The position numbers were made by a program, and so were the translations under genes. This document shows, piece after piece, positions 1 to 7,083 of a stretch of 12,432 bases of DNA (position 1 is the first letter of the stretch; each line of letters opens with the position of its first letter). Source of the stretch: Hyphomicrobiales bacterium. Its GTDB lineage: Bacteria > Pseudomonadota > Alphaproteobacteria > Rhizobiales > Beijerinckiaceae. The DNA is taken from NCBI GenBank assembly GCA_028290125.1, contig JAQGKM010000358.1, forward strand, positions 1 through 12,432, given 5' to 3'. A model generated the notes under the pieces. The model was not told where the DNA came from, did no database searches, and saw nothing but the letters and a program-made list of their open reading frames with translations.

Positions 1-222
1 TCAGCGGTCTTCCTGTCCGTCGAGCGCGCGCTGAGGAAACCAGTAGCCATCGAAGGCGCTCGTCGGATCGAAAGTCTGCAGACCGCCAGCTGACGGGATC
101 GTAGCTGTTCGATCTTCATCGACCACGGCGGCCCGTTGATCGAGGGCCGACACTTCGATTTCGGCACAAAGACAAGCAGCGGGAATTGCAAATGCAGCGG
201 CGAATATCACCAGGCGGATCAT
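1..222 (-). CDS. small secreted hypothetical protein (73 aa)
   Basis: I do not recognise this protein. The frame ends in TGA at the window's first bases and is complete. I chose the ATG at 220-222 because GGGAGG lies about five bases upstream of it; an upstream in-frame ATG at 258 would add 12 residues before the signal peptide and has less support. Residues 1-19 (MIRLVIFAAAFAIPAACLC) form a typical export signal with a probable cut after CLCA. The PAAC stretch is a poor lipobox, so a soluble periplasmic or secreted product is more likely than a lipoprotein. The mature part is only about 50 residues, acidic and polar, with no domain I can name. It runs in the same direction as the tRNA gene and away from the rest of the window. 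It could be a small lineage-specific envelope protein. Confidence 0.55.
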   Translation of the reverse strand: MIRLVIFAAAFAIPAACLCAEIEVSALDQRAAVVDEDRTATIPSAGGLQTFDPTSAFDGYWFPQRALDGQEDR

Positions 223-425
223 GCCAACCTCCCGACAGTACGCGCGATCATCGCGCATCGCTCAGCTTTCCGGGACGTCATTGCTTGCACGCTCAGAATG
301 CGCTCACGGCCTACGGAGGCAAGTGGAATTGAGGCGGAGGTACGAAGCTGGCGTTATTTTGGCCGCATGACGCATACGACCGGCGCGACCGCCACGTGCG
401 AGCGGAAAAGCTTGTGAAGGACGCA

Positions 426-515
426 TGGCGGAAGGGGTGGGATTCGAACCCACGGTAGGCTTGCACCTACGGCGGTTTTCAAGACCGCTGCCTTAAACCA
501 CTCGGCCACCCTTCC
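426..515 (-). tRNA. tRNA-Ser (anticodon UGA)
   Basis: Read on the minus strand, the 90 bases fold as a class II tRNA. The acceptor stem is GGAAGGG/CCCTTCC with discriminator G, and the D arm is closed by GCC/GGC. The anticodon stem is GCGGT/ACCGC with loop CTTGAAA, giving anticodon TGA. A long variable arm (GTAGG/CCTAC) is typical of serine tRNAs. The T arm is GTGGG-TTCGAAT-CCCAC. The 3' CCA is encoded in the DNA (bases 426-428). The molecule decodes UCA and, by wobble, other UCN codons. Confidence 0.97.
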
Positions 516-525
516 GCATTCTGCC

Positions 526-554
526 TGTCTAGGAGGGGAGGGCGGGTTGGTCAA
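526..554 (-). promoter_or_regulatory. sigma-70-type promoter of tRNA-Ser
   Basis: On the minus strand, TTGACC (549-554) and TAGACA (526-531) are separated by exactly 17 bases. TAGACA ends ten bases before the mature tRNA 5' end, so the transcript would have only a very short leader. This fits the housekeeping sigma consensus of alphaproteobacteria and the usual layout of tRNA promoters. The transcription start itself is inferred. Confidence 0.65.
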
Positions 555-639
555 TCGGGATCGCATCTCGCGCTTTCGTGTCCAATCCACATACCTCCTT
601 CCGCGTATGACGAGGGCACCGAAAACATGAGGTTGGCCC

Positions 640-1035
640 ATGCGCATTTCCCGACGTCTGCAGGTTGGCCTCGTGATGGCTGCCCTGTCGGTCACCACCG
701 GAGCGCTCGCCCAGACGCTCCTGACCGGCGCGGCGCTCGATCGCACGGTGTCGGGACGCCGGATCTTCCTTGCGACGCCGCTCGGCGGCGAGTTTCCGCT
801 GAACTACTACGCTGACGGTCGCGTGGACGGACAGGGCGAGGCCGCCGGCATGGGCCGATTCGTTCGTCCCAACGACAGCGGCAAATGGTGGGTCAGCGGC
901 CAGAAGCTCTGTCAGAAGTGGACCAATTGGTACGACGGCAAGGTGTTCTGCTTCACCCTCCAGAAGGTCGGCGAGGACAAGCTGGCCTGGCGCCGCGACG
1001 ACGGGCTCGAAGGCACGGCGCGCATCGGCCGCTAG
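640..1035 (+). CDS. secreted hypothetical protein with paired cysteines (131 aa)
   Basis: I cannot assign a function. The ATG at 640 is preceded by TGAGGT with six bases between, and the protein opens with an Arg-rich n-region, a hydrophobic core and a probable signal peptidase I site after GALA (residue 24). The mature protein is about 107 residues and looks like a small beta-rich domain: a TLSGR-like opening (TVSGRRIFL, 36-44), a Tyr/Gly turn (YYADGRVDGQG, 56-66), and a conserved-looking block KWWVSGQKLCQKW...YDGKVFCFTL with Cys91 and Cys104, which could form a disulfide in the periplasm. Similar short exported domains occur as orphan genes in Hyphomicrobiales, some filed under domains of unknown function; I cannot name the family. 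It stands alone between the divergent tRNA and a non-coding stretch, so it is probably its own transcription unit. Confidence 0.75.
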   Translation: MRISRRLQVGLVMAALSVTTGALAQTLLTGAALDRTVSGRRIFLATPLGGEFPLNYYADGRVDGQGEAAGMGRFVRPNDSGKWWVSGQKLCQKWTNWYDGKVFCFTLQKVGEDKLAWRRDDGLEGTARIGR

Positions 1036-1402
1036 CCGGTTTTCCCTCTGATCATTGGTGGCGGCGGGCGTCGGGATGACCTGACGCGCGACGCCGATCA
1101 TTTGCGAATTCCTGAACCATTCCCGGCTTGAAGGTCGTGCGTAGACGCTTGTCCACCGTTCCGCGAGCACGTCGCCGTGCCGCGAGGCTTCCGTCTGCCC
1201 CATTTTGGTCTAATTTGAAGGGCCTAGCTCAGCCTGTGGACTGCTTCGTCCGCGTGAGCCAAGACCTTCCGGTGGCGCGTCCGCGTCCCGGCCAAGAACC
1301 ATTCCTTAACCCACATCGCGCAAAGGTGTGGATCGCAGCGGATGCGTCCCCGCGATTGAATCCTTTGCCCGTGCACGGGAGGAAATTTTGGGGCAGCGAT
1401 CG
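1036..1402 (+). other. non-coding stretch before the rlpA operon
   Basis: These 367 bases lie between the 131-aa gene and my chosen rlpA start. They hold the hairpin at 1049-1100. The rest shows no open frame with a ribosome binding site and no convincing -35/-10 pair on the plus strand, although the promoter of the downstream operon is expected here. An in-frame GTG at 1328 would extend rlpA into this stretch by 25 residues, but those residues do not resemble a signal peptide. Confidence 0.5.
1049..1100 (+). terminator. hairpin downstream of the 131-aa gene, possible terminator
   Basis: GGCGTCG (1067-1073) pairs perfectly with CGACGCC (1089-1095) around a 15-base loop. Outside it, TGATC (1049-1053) can pair with GATCA (1096-1100) across an internal loop. 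The hairpin starts about 15 bases after the stop codon of the preceding gene. No real T run follows (only TTTG), so it is not a textbook intrinsic terminator. It may instead protect an mRNA 3' end or act with Rho. Confidence 0.35.
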
Positions 1403-2434
1403 ATGCGCATCCGGTGGAAGAATGGTTTTGCGTACCGCCCCATGCATCCTCACTTTGTGTCTCTGATCCCTTCGCCGCGCGCCGCCACGCTGCGCTTTGC
1501 GGGCGTTACCGTGCTCCTCGCCGCCGCGCTCGCCGGCTGCTCGCAGGCGCCGAACGGCAAGCGCTCCAAGGAATTTTTCCCGACCTCCGTCTATGGCGCC
1601 GCAAGTCCGAAAGTCGTCGAGGACGGCGAACCCGTGCCGCGCGGCGGCGGTCGCTATCTGGTCGGCAAGCCTTATACGATCGCCGGCCGCGTTTACGTTC
1701 CCAAGGAAGTCGCCCTCAACGCGTCGCAGACCGGCAAGGCCTCCTGGTACGGCGCGGCGTTCCACGGCCGCCGGACCTCGAACGGCGAGGTCTATGACAT
1801 GCGCTCCGTCAGCGCCGCGCATCCGACCTGGCCGCTGCCGAGCTATGTCCGCATCACCAACACGGGCAACGGTCGCTCGATGATCGTCCGCCTCAACGAT
1901 CGCGGGCCGTTCCACGCCAACCGCATCATGGACGTGTCGTCGCGCGTCGCCGATGCGCTCGATTTCAAGCGCATGGGCACGGCGACCATCAAGGTCGACT
2001 ATGTCGGCAAGGCCGGTCTCGCCGGATCGGACGACCAGATCCTGATGGCGAGCCTGCGCACCGACGGGCATCCGGCGGTTCTCGACGGCACGCAGCCGAC
2101 CATGATCGCCGAGGCCGAGCCCGCGCGTCCCAAGACGCCGGACGGCCCGCGCTGGACCTTCTTCCAGCCCGAAGCCTCGTCGGAGACGACGGTCGTTTCG
2201 CGGCAGGAACCCGAAGCCCTGTCGCCGGCTGGCGGCGTCGCGTCCGTCGATGTTCTCCCGCCGCCGCGTCCCTCGTCGCTCGGCTCGGCTCCGCAGCAGG
2301 CCTTCGCCGATCCGGATGCCGCACGCGTCGCCTCCGTGGCGCCGGTGCAGGCCATCGCCACCAGCGCAGGTCCGTCCCCGAGCGCGCCGGCGTTCCCGCC
2401 GCTGCCACCGGCGCGTCCGCAGTCTCTCCACTGA
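1403..2434 (+). CDS. rlpA: RlpA-like septal lytic transglycosylase lipoprotein
   Basis: This is an outer-membrane-type lipoprotein with an RlpA double-psi beta-barrel. Where studied, RlpA cleaves naked glycan strands at the septum or sidewall. Counting from the ATG at 1403, a hydrophobic stretch ends in lipobox LAGC (Cys46). The barrel spans about residues 108-205, starting GKASWYGAAFHGRRTSNGE. The family's His (AHPTWPLPSYV, His140) and Asp (LNDRGPF, Asp166), equivalent to the catalytic pair of Pseudomonas RlpA, are both present. After the barrel come some 130 Pro/Ala-rich residues with no SPOR repeat, so septal targeting by SPOR binding is absent. The start is uncertain: ATG 1403 has GGGG eight bases upstream, ATG 1442 also leaves a good signal peptide, and GTG 1328 is the longest option. 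It is the first gene of the block, followed by a carboxypeptidase with a related job. Confidence 0.88.
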   Translation: MRIRWKNGFAYRPMHPHFVSLIPSPRAATLRFAGVTVLLAAALAGCSQAPNGKRSKEFFPTSVYGAASPKVVEDGEPVPRGGGRYLVGKPYTIAGRVYVPKEVALNASQTGKASWYGAAFHGRRTSNGEVYDMRSVSAAHPTWPLPSYVRITNTGNGRSMIVRLNDRGPFHANRIMDVSSRVADALDFKRMGTATIKVDYVGKAGLAGSDDQILMASLRTDGHPAVLDGTQPTMIAEAEPARPKTPDGPRWTFFQPEASSETTVVSRQEPEALSPAGGVASVDVLPPPRPSSLGSAPQQAFADPDAARVASVAPVQAIATSAGPSPSAPAFPPLPPARPQSLH

Positions 2435-2533
2435 TCTCGGGCACATTCGCAAGCTGTCGATGCGCTTAGGCACGTTGCTTTTGCAGGCGTGACAGTGCAC
2501 ATTTGCAGCGCGTCTCGAGAAGGAATTTGCAGC

Positions 2534-3736
2534 TTGATCGTGCGGGCAGGGCGGGCTGTTTCAATTGTGTTCGGCCTCATGGCCGGTGTGTTCCTGTGCG
2601 CTGTGTCGGGCGCCGGCGCCTTGCGCGCGCAGCAGGCGTTCCAGACGCCCGTCGGCAACGCCATCCTGATGGATTTCGACAGCAAGTCCGTGCTGTTCGA
2701 GAAGAACGCCGACCAGCTCGTGTCGCCGGCCTCGCTCGCCAAGATGATGACGGCCGAGATCGTCTTCCATGAGTTGCGCGAAGGCCGGCTGACGCTCGAC
2801 CGCACCTTCACGGTGTCGGAAAACGCGTGGCGTCGCGGCGGCGCGCCGGCCGGCGGCTCCGCCATGTTCGCCGCGGTGCGCAGCCAGATCAAGCTCGAGG
2901 ATCTGCTGCGCGGCCTGATCATCATGTCGGGCAATGACGCCGCCATCACGATCGCCGAAGGCATCGCCGGCACCGAGGAAAACTTCGCCGGCCTGATGAC
3001 GCGCCGCGCGCGCGAACTCGGCCTCGACAAGATGAATTTCCGCAACGCCTGGGGAAAATACGACCCGGAGCAGAAAGTCACGGTGCGCCAGCTGGCTTTG
3101 CTCGCCGAGCACATCATCAGGACCTATCCCGAATATTACCACATCTTCGGCGAGAAGGAGTTCACCTGGAACAAGATCAAGCAGCAGAACCGTAATCCGC
3201 TTCTGTTCATGGACATCGGCGCCGACGGGTTGAAGACCGGCAATGTCGAGGATTCAGGTTTTGCGCTGGTTGGCTCCGCTACCGAAAACGGACAGCGCGT
3301 CATCGTCGCCATCGTCGGCGCGAAGTCGTCGCGCGAGCGGGCGGATGAAGCGCGCAAGCTGCTGTCGTGGGGGCTGCGCAGTTTCGAATCGCGCCCCTTG
3401 TTCGAGGCCAATGCGGAAGTCGGATCCGCCAGCGTCTTCGGCGGCGCGAGCCGCAGTGTCGAACTCGTTTCCGAAAAGCCCATCAAGGTGCTGATCCCGC
3501 GCGGGTCGAGCGAGCGGCTTGTCGCCCAGATCGTCTATCAGGGCCCGCTCGTGGCGCCTGTCCAGCAGGGCGCGCAGGTCGCGAAATTGCGCGTCACGCG
3601 CGGCAAGGCTTTGGTGCTGGAGGCGCCGCTCGTCGCTGGCGCGAGCGTCGCGCCCGGCGCCCTGCATCAGCGCGCGCTCGACGCTGGTTGGGAACTCAGC
3701 CTCGGCCTGTTCAACAAATACGTCCTCAAGAAGTGA
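2534..3736 (+). CDS. D-alanyl-D-alanine carboxypeptidase (PBP5/6 type, family S11)
   Basis: A periplasmic, penicillin-sensitive serine peptidase that removes the terminal D-Ala from peptidoglycan stem pentapeptides and so limits cross-linking. Counting from the TTG at 2534 (400 aa), a signal peptide ends at ALRA (residue 32). All three active-site motifs are present: SLAK (Ser67 nucleophile, Lys70), SGN (132-134) and KTG (234-236). A beta-rich C-terminal domain of the PBP5_C kind follows at about 290-385, ending in a LFNKYVLKK tail that may be the amphipathic membrane anchor. I prefer TTG 2534 because AAGGA lies nine bases upstream; a GTG at 2489 in the same frame would add 15 residues and is the main alternative. 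It sits 99 bases after rlpA. Members are named dacA, dacC or dacF; the sequence does not decide among them. Confidence 0.93.
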   Translation: MIVRAGRAVSIVFGLMAGVFLCAVSGAGALRAQQAFQTPVGNAILMDFDSKSVLFEKNADQLVSPASLAKMMTAEIVFHELREGRLTLDRTFTVSENAWRRGGAPAGGSAMFAAVRSQIKLEDLLRGLIIMSGNDAAITIAEGIAGTEENFAGLMTRRARELGLDKMNFRNAWGKYDPEQKVTVRQLALLAEHIIRTYPEYYHIFGEKEFTWNKIKQQNRNPLLFMDIGADGLKTGNVEDSGFALVGSATENGQRVIVAIVGAKSSRERADEARKLLSWGLRSFESRPLFEANAEVGSASVFGGASRSVELVSEKPIKVLIPRGSSERLVAQIVYQGPLVAPVQQGAQVAKLRVTRGKALVLEAPLVAGASVAPGALHQRALDAGWELSLGLFNKYVLKK

Positions 3737-3744
3737 ACGCTCCG

Positions 3745-4413
3745 ATGCCCGCGGCCAAGCGCGTCCGCAAGGGGCGCTTCATCACGTTCGAGGGCGGGGA
3801 GGGCGCGGGCAAATCCACGCAGGTCAAGCGGCTCGTCGAAGCGCTGGCCGCGCGCAAGATCGAAACGGTCGCGACACGTGAGCCGGGCGGTTCGCCCAAT
3901 GCGGAAGAATTGCGCAAGGCGCTGCTCGCCGGACTCGTCGCGCCGCTCGGGCCCGCTGCCGAGGCCATGATCTTTTCCGCTGCGCGCATCGATCATCTCG
4001 ACGCGCTCATCAAGCCGGCGCTGGCGCGCGGCGCCTATGTCGTCTGCGATCGCTTTGCAGATTCGACGCGCGCCTATCAGGGCGCACTCGGCAAATTGTC
4101 GGAAGACTTCATCGATGGGCTCGAACGCGTGACGGTGGGCGACGCCATGCCGGACCTCACCTTCATGCTGGACCTGCCGGCCGAGGACGGCCTCGCACGC
4201 GCCGGCGCACGGCGGGGCAACGGAACCGTCGATCGTTTCGAAGCAGAAAAACTCGACTTTCATCTGGCGCTGCGCGACGCCTTCAAGACCATCGCGGCGC
4301 GCAATCCGCAGCGTTGCGTCGTCATCGATGCGAGCCGCAGCGCGGATGACGTCGCAGCCGACGTCTGGCGCGCAGTCGAAACGCGCTTGCTTGGCCAGAA
4401 AGCCTCCTCATGA
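3745..4413 (+). CDS. tmk: thymidylate kinase
   Basis: It phosphorylates dTMP to dTDP with ATP in the cytoplasm, the step shared by the de novo and salvage routes to dTTP. From ATG 3745 the protein has 222 residues, normal for the family. The P-loop is GGEGAGKST (17-25), the DR(F/Y) dTMP-binding motif is CDRFADSTRAYQG (101-113), and the lid with its catalytic arginines is ARRGNGTVDRFE (155-166). A GTG at 3733 overlaps the carboxypeptidase stop as GTGA and is an alternative start four codons upstream; neither start has a strong Shine-Dalgarno. The gene overlaps holB by four bases, so translation of the two is probably coupled; tmk-holB adjacency is common in bacteria. Confidence 0.97.
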   Translation: MPAAKRVRKGRFITFEGGEGAGKSTQVKRLVEALAARKIETVATREPGGSPNAEELRKALLAGLVAPLGPAAEAMIFSAARIDHLDALIKPALARGAYVVCDRFADSTRAYQGALGKLSEDFIDGLERVTVGDAMPDLTFMLDLPAEDGLARAGARRGNGTVDRFEAEKLDFHLALRDAFKTIAARNPQRCVVIDASRSADDVAADVWRAVETRLLGQKASS

Positions 4414-5492
4414 GCCGCGCCAAGGACATCGAGGCGCCGCCGGAGAGCGACCGCTTTCTGGAGGCGCCGCATCCGCGCGAGACGCAGGCTTTGTTCGGCC
4501 ACGCGCGCGCCGAAGCGCAGATCCTCGACGCCTATCGCGCGGGTCGTCTGCCGCAGGCGTGGATCATCGGCGGACGCGAGGGCGTCGGCAAGGCGACGCT
4601 GGCGTGGCGTTTCGCGCGCTTCGTCCTCGCCAATCCCGATCCGAAATCGAGCGCCGTGCAGGCGGCGACGGATCTCTCCGTCAGTCCCGATCATCCGGCG
4701 GCCAAGCGCATCGCGGCGCTGTCGCATGGCGACCTGCTGCTGGTGCGGCGCGAGTGGGACACAAAGACCAAGAAGCATTTCACGCGCATTCGCGCCGACG
4801 AGGTGCGCCGCCTGATCGATCTCTACCGGCAGGCGGCCGGGGAGGGCGGCTGGCGCGTCGCCATTCTGGATTCCGCCGACGACCTCAACAAGGAAAGCGC
4901 CAACGCGCTCCTGAAGCTGATCGAGGAGCCGCCGTCGCGCTCGCTCTTCCTGCTGGTCGCGCATAATCCCGCCGACCTGCTGCCGACCATCCGCTCGCGC
5001 GCCCGCATGCTGATCCTCGAGCCGCTCTCGACCGACGATACCGTTCGCGCGCTGAAGCAGGCCGGAGACCCGTGGAGCCGGATGACCGAGGACGATCTGC
5101 GCACCGCCGCCGAACGCAGCCACGGGTCCGTCCGCGCCGCCATGCGCCTGCTCGACGGCTCGGGCCTGAGCTTGGCGCGGACGCTCGACGGCCTGCTCGG
5201 GCGGCTGCCGGAGGTCGACTGGCTCGCCGTACACGATCTCGCCGACACGCTGACCGGGCGCGAGGCGACGGAAAATTTCGAGACGACGATCACGGCCGTC
5301 TTCGATTGGATCGACGCCACGGTGCGCGCCTCGGCGGGAGCAGGGGCGGCCCGCCTTGCGCCCTACGCCGAGGTATGGGAAAAGATCGCCGCGTCAGCGC
5401 GCGACGTCGAGACGTACAATCTCGACAGACGGCCGCTCATCATGTCGATATTCGCCGACCTCGCCGCCGCGACGCGCACCGCTCGCTCCTGA
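4410..5492 (+). CDS. holB: DNA polymerase III subunit delta prime
   Basis: A clamp-loader subunit of the replicative polymerase holoenzyme, acting with delta and gamma/tau to load the beta clamp. The 360-aa protein starts with ATGA overlapping the tmk stop. The AAA+ domain shows a Walker A-like GGREGVGKAT (54-63), a Walker B-position AILDSADDL (151-159) lacking the catalytic DE pair, the NALLKLIEEPP helix-turn typical of clamp-loader subunits (165-175), and a sensor/arginine region with SRAR (196-199), which takes the place of the usual SRC. The four zinc-binding cysteines of E. coli delta prime are not visible, which is common in alphaproteobacteria. The C-terminal third is the helical collar domain, more divergent. 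It is distinguished from DnaX by length and missing Walker B residues. A 31-base gap separates it from metG. Confidence 0.94.
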   Translation: MSRAKDIEAPPESDRFLEAPHPRETQALFGHARAEAQILDAYRAGRLPQAWIIGGREGVGKATLAWRFARFVLANPDPKSSAVQAATDLSVSPDHPAAKRIAALSHGDLLLVRREWDTKTKKHFTRIRADEVRRLIDLYRQAAGEGGWRVAILDSADDLNKESANALLKLIEEPPSRSLFLLVAHNPADLLPTIRSRARMLILEPLSTDDTVRALKQAGDPWSRMTEDDLRTAAERSHGSVRAAMRLLDGSGLSLARTLDGLLGRLPEVDWLAVHDLADTLTGREATENFETTITAVFDWIDATVRASAGAGAARLAPYAEVWEKIAASARDVETYNLDRRPLIMSIFADLAAATRTARS

Positions 5493-5523
5493 GCGGGAGA
5501 CAGGCCGACCGACAGGAATTTTC

Positions 5524-7083
5524 ATGGCTGCGCGCCAGACGTTCTACATCACCACCGCCATTCCCTACGCCAACGGCGCGCCCCATATCGGCCATGCCTA
5601 CGAGCGGATCGCGACCGACGCCATCGCACGCTTTCACAGGCTCGACGGCCGCGACGTGCTGTTCGTCACCGGCATGGACGAGCACGGCCTGAAGATGCAG
5701 CAGACGGCCGCGCGCGAGAACATCACCCCGCAGGCGCTGGCCGATCGCACCGCCGCGCAGTTCGAGGCAATGGGCGAGAAGCTGAACGCAGTGGCGGACG
5801 ACATCGTCCGCACCACGCAGGAGCGCCACAAGAAGGCGTCCCAGGAAATCTGGGAGCGCATGAAGGCGCGCGGCGACATTTATCTGTCCAAATACGCGGG
5901 CTGGTACTCGGTCCGCGACGAGGCCTATTACGACGAGGGCGAACTCACCGAGCGCGACGGCAAGCGCTTCGCGCCGACCGGCACGCCCGTCGAATGGGTG
6001 GAAGAGGAAAGCTATTTCTTCAAGCTTTCCGCCTATGCCGACAAGCTGCTGGCGCATTACGAGGCGCAGCCCGACTTCATCACGCCCGACAAGTACAAGA
6101 ACGAGATCGTCGCCTTCGTGAAGCGCGGACTGAAGGATCTCTCGATCAGCCGCACGACCTTCGATTGGGGCGTGCAGGTGCCGGGCGATGACAAGCACGT
6201 CATGTATGTGTGGGTCGATGCGCTGACGAATTACATCACCGGCGCGGGTTTCCCGGACGCGCAATCGCCGCGCGCGAAATACTGGCCTGCGGATGCGCAT
6301 GTCATCGGCAAGGACATCACGCGCTTCCATGCAATCTACTGGCCGGCGTTCCTGATGTCGGCCGGCGTCGACCTGCCCCGGCAGATCGTCGTGCACGGCT
6401 TTCTCTTCAACAAGGGAGAGAAGATGTCGAAATCGGTCGGCAACGTGATCGACCCCTTCACGCTCGCCGATCACTATGGCGTCGATCAGCTGCGCTACTT
6501 TTTCCTGCGAGAGGTGCCGTTCGGACAGGATGGCAATTATTCGCATGAGGCGATCGTCAACCGCATCAACGCGGATCTCGCCAACGATCTCGGCAATCTC
6601 GCGCAGCGCTCGCTGTCGATGATCGCCAAGAATTGCGACGCCGCGGTGCCGGCCGCAGGCGCGTTCACGGACGCCGACACGGCGATCCTGGCGGATGCAC
6701 GCGCGTTGCTCGACAAATCGCGCGAGGCGATGAAGGACTTTGCGCTTCACACGATGCTGGGCGAAATCTGGCGCGTGGTGGCGGAAGCCAATCGCTATTT
6801 CGCGAGCGAAGAACCGTGGGTGAAACGCAAGACCGATCCGGCGCGCATGGCGACAGTCCTGCATGTCACGGCGGAGGTCCTGCGCAACGTCGCCATCATG
6901 GCGCAGCCGGTCATTCCGGCCGCGACGGCGAAACTGCTCGATCTGCTGGGCGTGGCGCCGGACGCACGCGACTTCGCACATGTCGGCGAGGCGCACGCGC
7001 TGAAAGCCGGCGCCGCCTTGCCCGCGCCGGCGCCGATCTTCCCGCGTTATGTCGAGCCCGAAGTCGAGGGAGCGAAGGCGTGA
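5524..7083 (+). CDS. metG: methionyl-tRNA synthetase
   Basis: It charges tRNA-Met and initiator tRNA with methionine. From ATG 5524, with AGGAA five bases upstream, the class I enzyme has 519 residues. The ATP-binding signature HIGH is at 21-24 and KMSKS at 300-304. The methionine-pocket region opens with FYITTAIPYANGAPHIGH. The anticodon-binding helical domain contains ANRYF...EPWV (residues about 420-435), whose Asn, Trp and Pro contact the CAU anticodon in the family. The connective insertion reads YAGWYSVRDEAYY and has no CxxC pairs, so this is the zinc-free MetRS subgroup. No C-terminal Trbp111-like dimerisation domain is present, making it the short form. The frame opens upstream, inside holB, but the leading residues there do not match the family. 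Its stop overlaps the tatD start as TGATG. Confidence 0.97.
   Translation: MAARQTFYITTAIPYANGAPHIGHAYERIATDAIARFHRLDGRDVLFVTGMDEHGLKMQQTAARENITPQALADRTAAQFEAMGEKLNAVADDIVRTTQERHKKASQEIWERMKARGDIYLSKYAGWYSVRDEAYYDEGELTERDGKRFAPTGTPVEWVEEESYFFKLSAYADKLLAHYEAQPDFITPDKYKNEIVAFVKRGLKDLSISRTTFDWGVQVPGDDKHVMYVWVDALTNYITGAGFPDAQSPRAKYWPADAHVIGKDITRFHAIYWPAFLMSAGVDLPRQIVVHGFLFNKGEKMSKSVGNVIDPFTLADHYGVDQLRYFFLREVPFGQDGNYSHEAIVNRINADLANDLGNLAQRSLSMIAKNCDAAVPAAGAFTDADTAILADARALLDKSREAMKDFALHTMLGEIWRVVAEANRYFASEEPWVKRKTDPARMATVLHVTAEVLRNVAIMAQPVIPAATAKLLDLLGVAPDARDFAHVGEAHALKAGAALPAPAPIFPRYVEPEVEGAKA

Noticed and set aside
426..515. tRNA gene as an integration site for a mobile element
   Set aside because: No integrase, no repeat of the tRNA 3' end elsewhere in the window and no phage-like genes nearby.
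1229..2500. 423-codon open frame on the minus strand
   Set aside because: Arg-rich shadow of rlpA, with no recognisable domain or ribosome binding site.
5440..6996. 518-codon open frame on the minus strand
   Set aside because: It lies antisense to metG, is His/Arg/Asp-rich as expected of a GC-rich shadow frame, and shows no domain. metG on the other strand carries all expected motifs.
6633..7082. N-terminal extension of the TatD protein by about 150 residues
   Set aside because: The extra residues are an out-of-frame reading of metG, and the TatD family begins exactly at ATG 7083.
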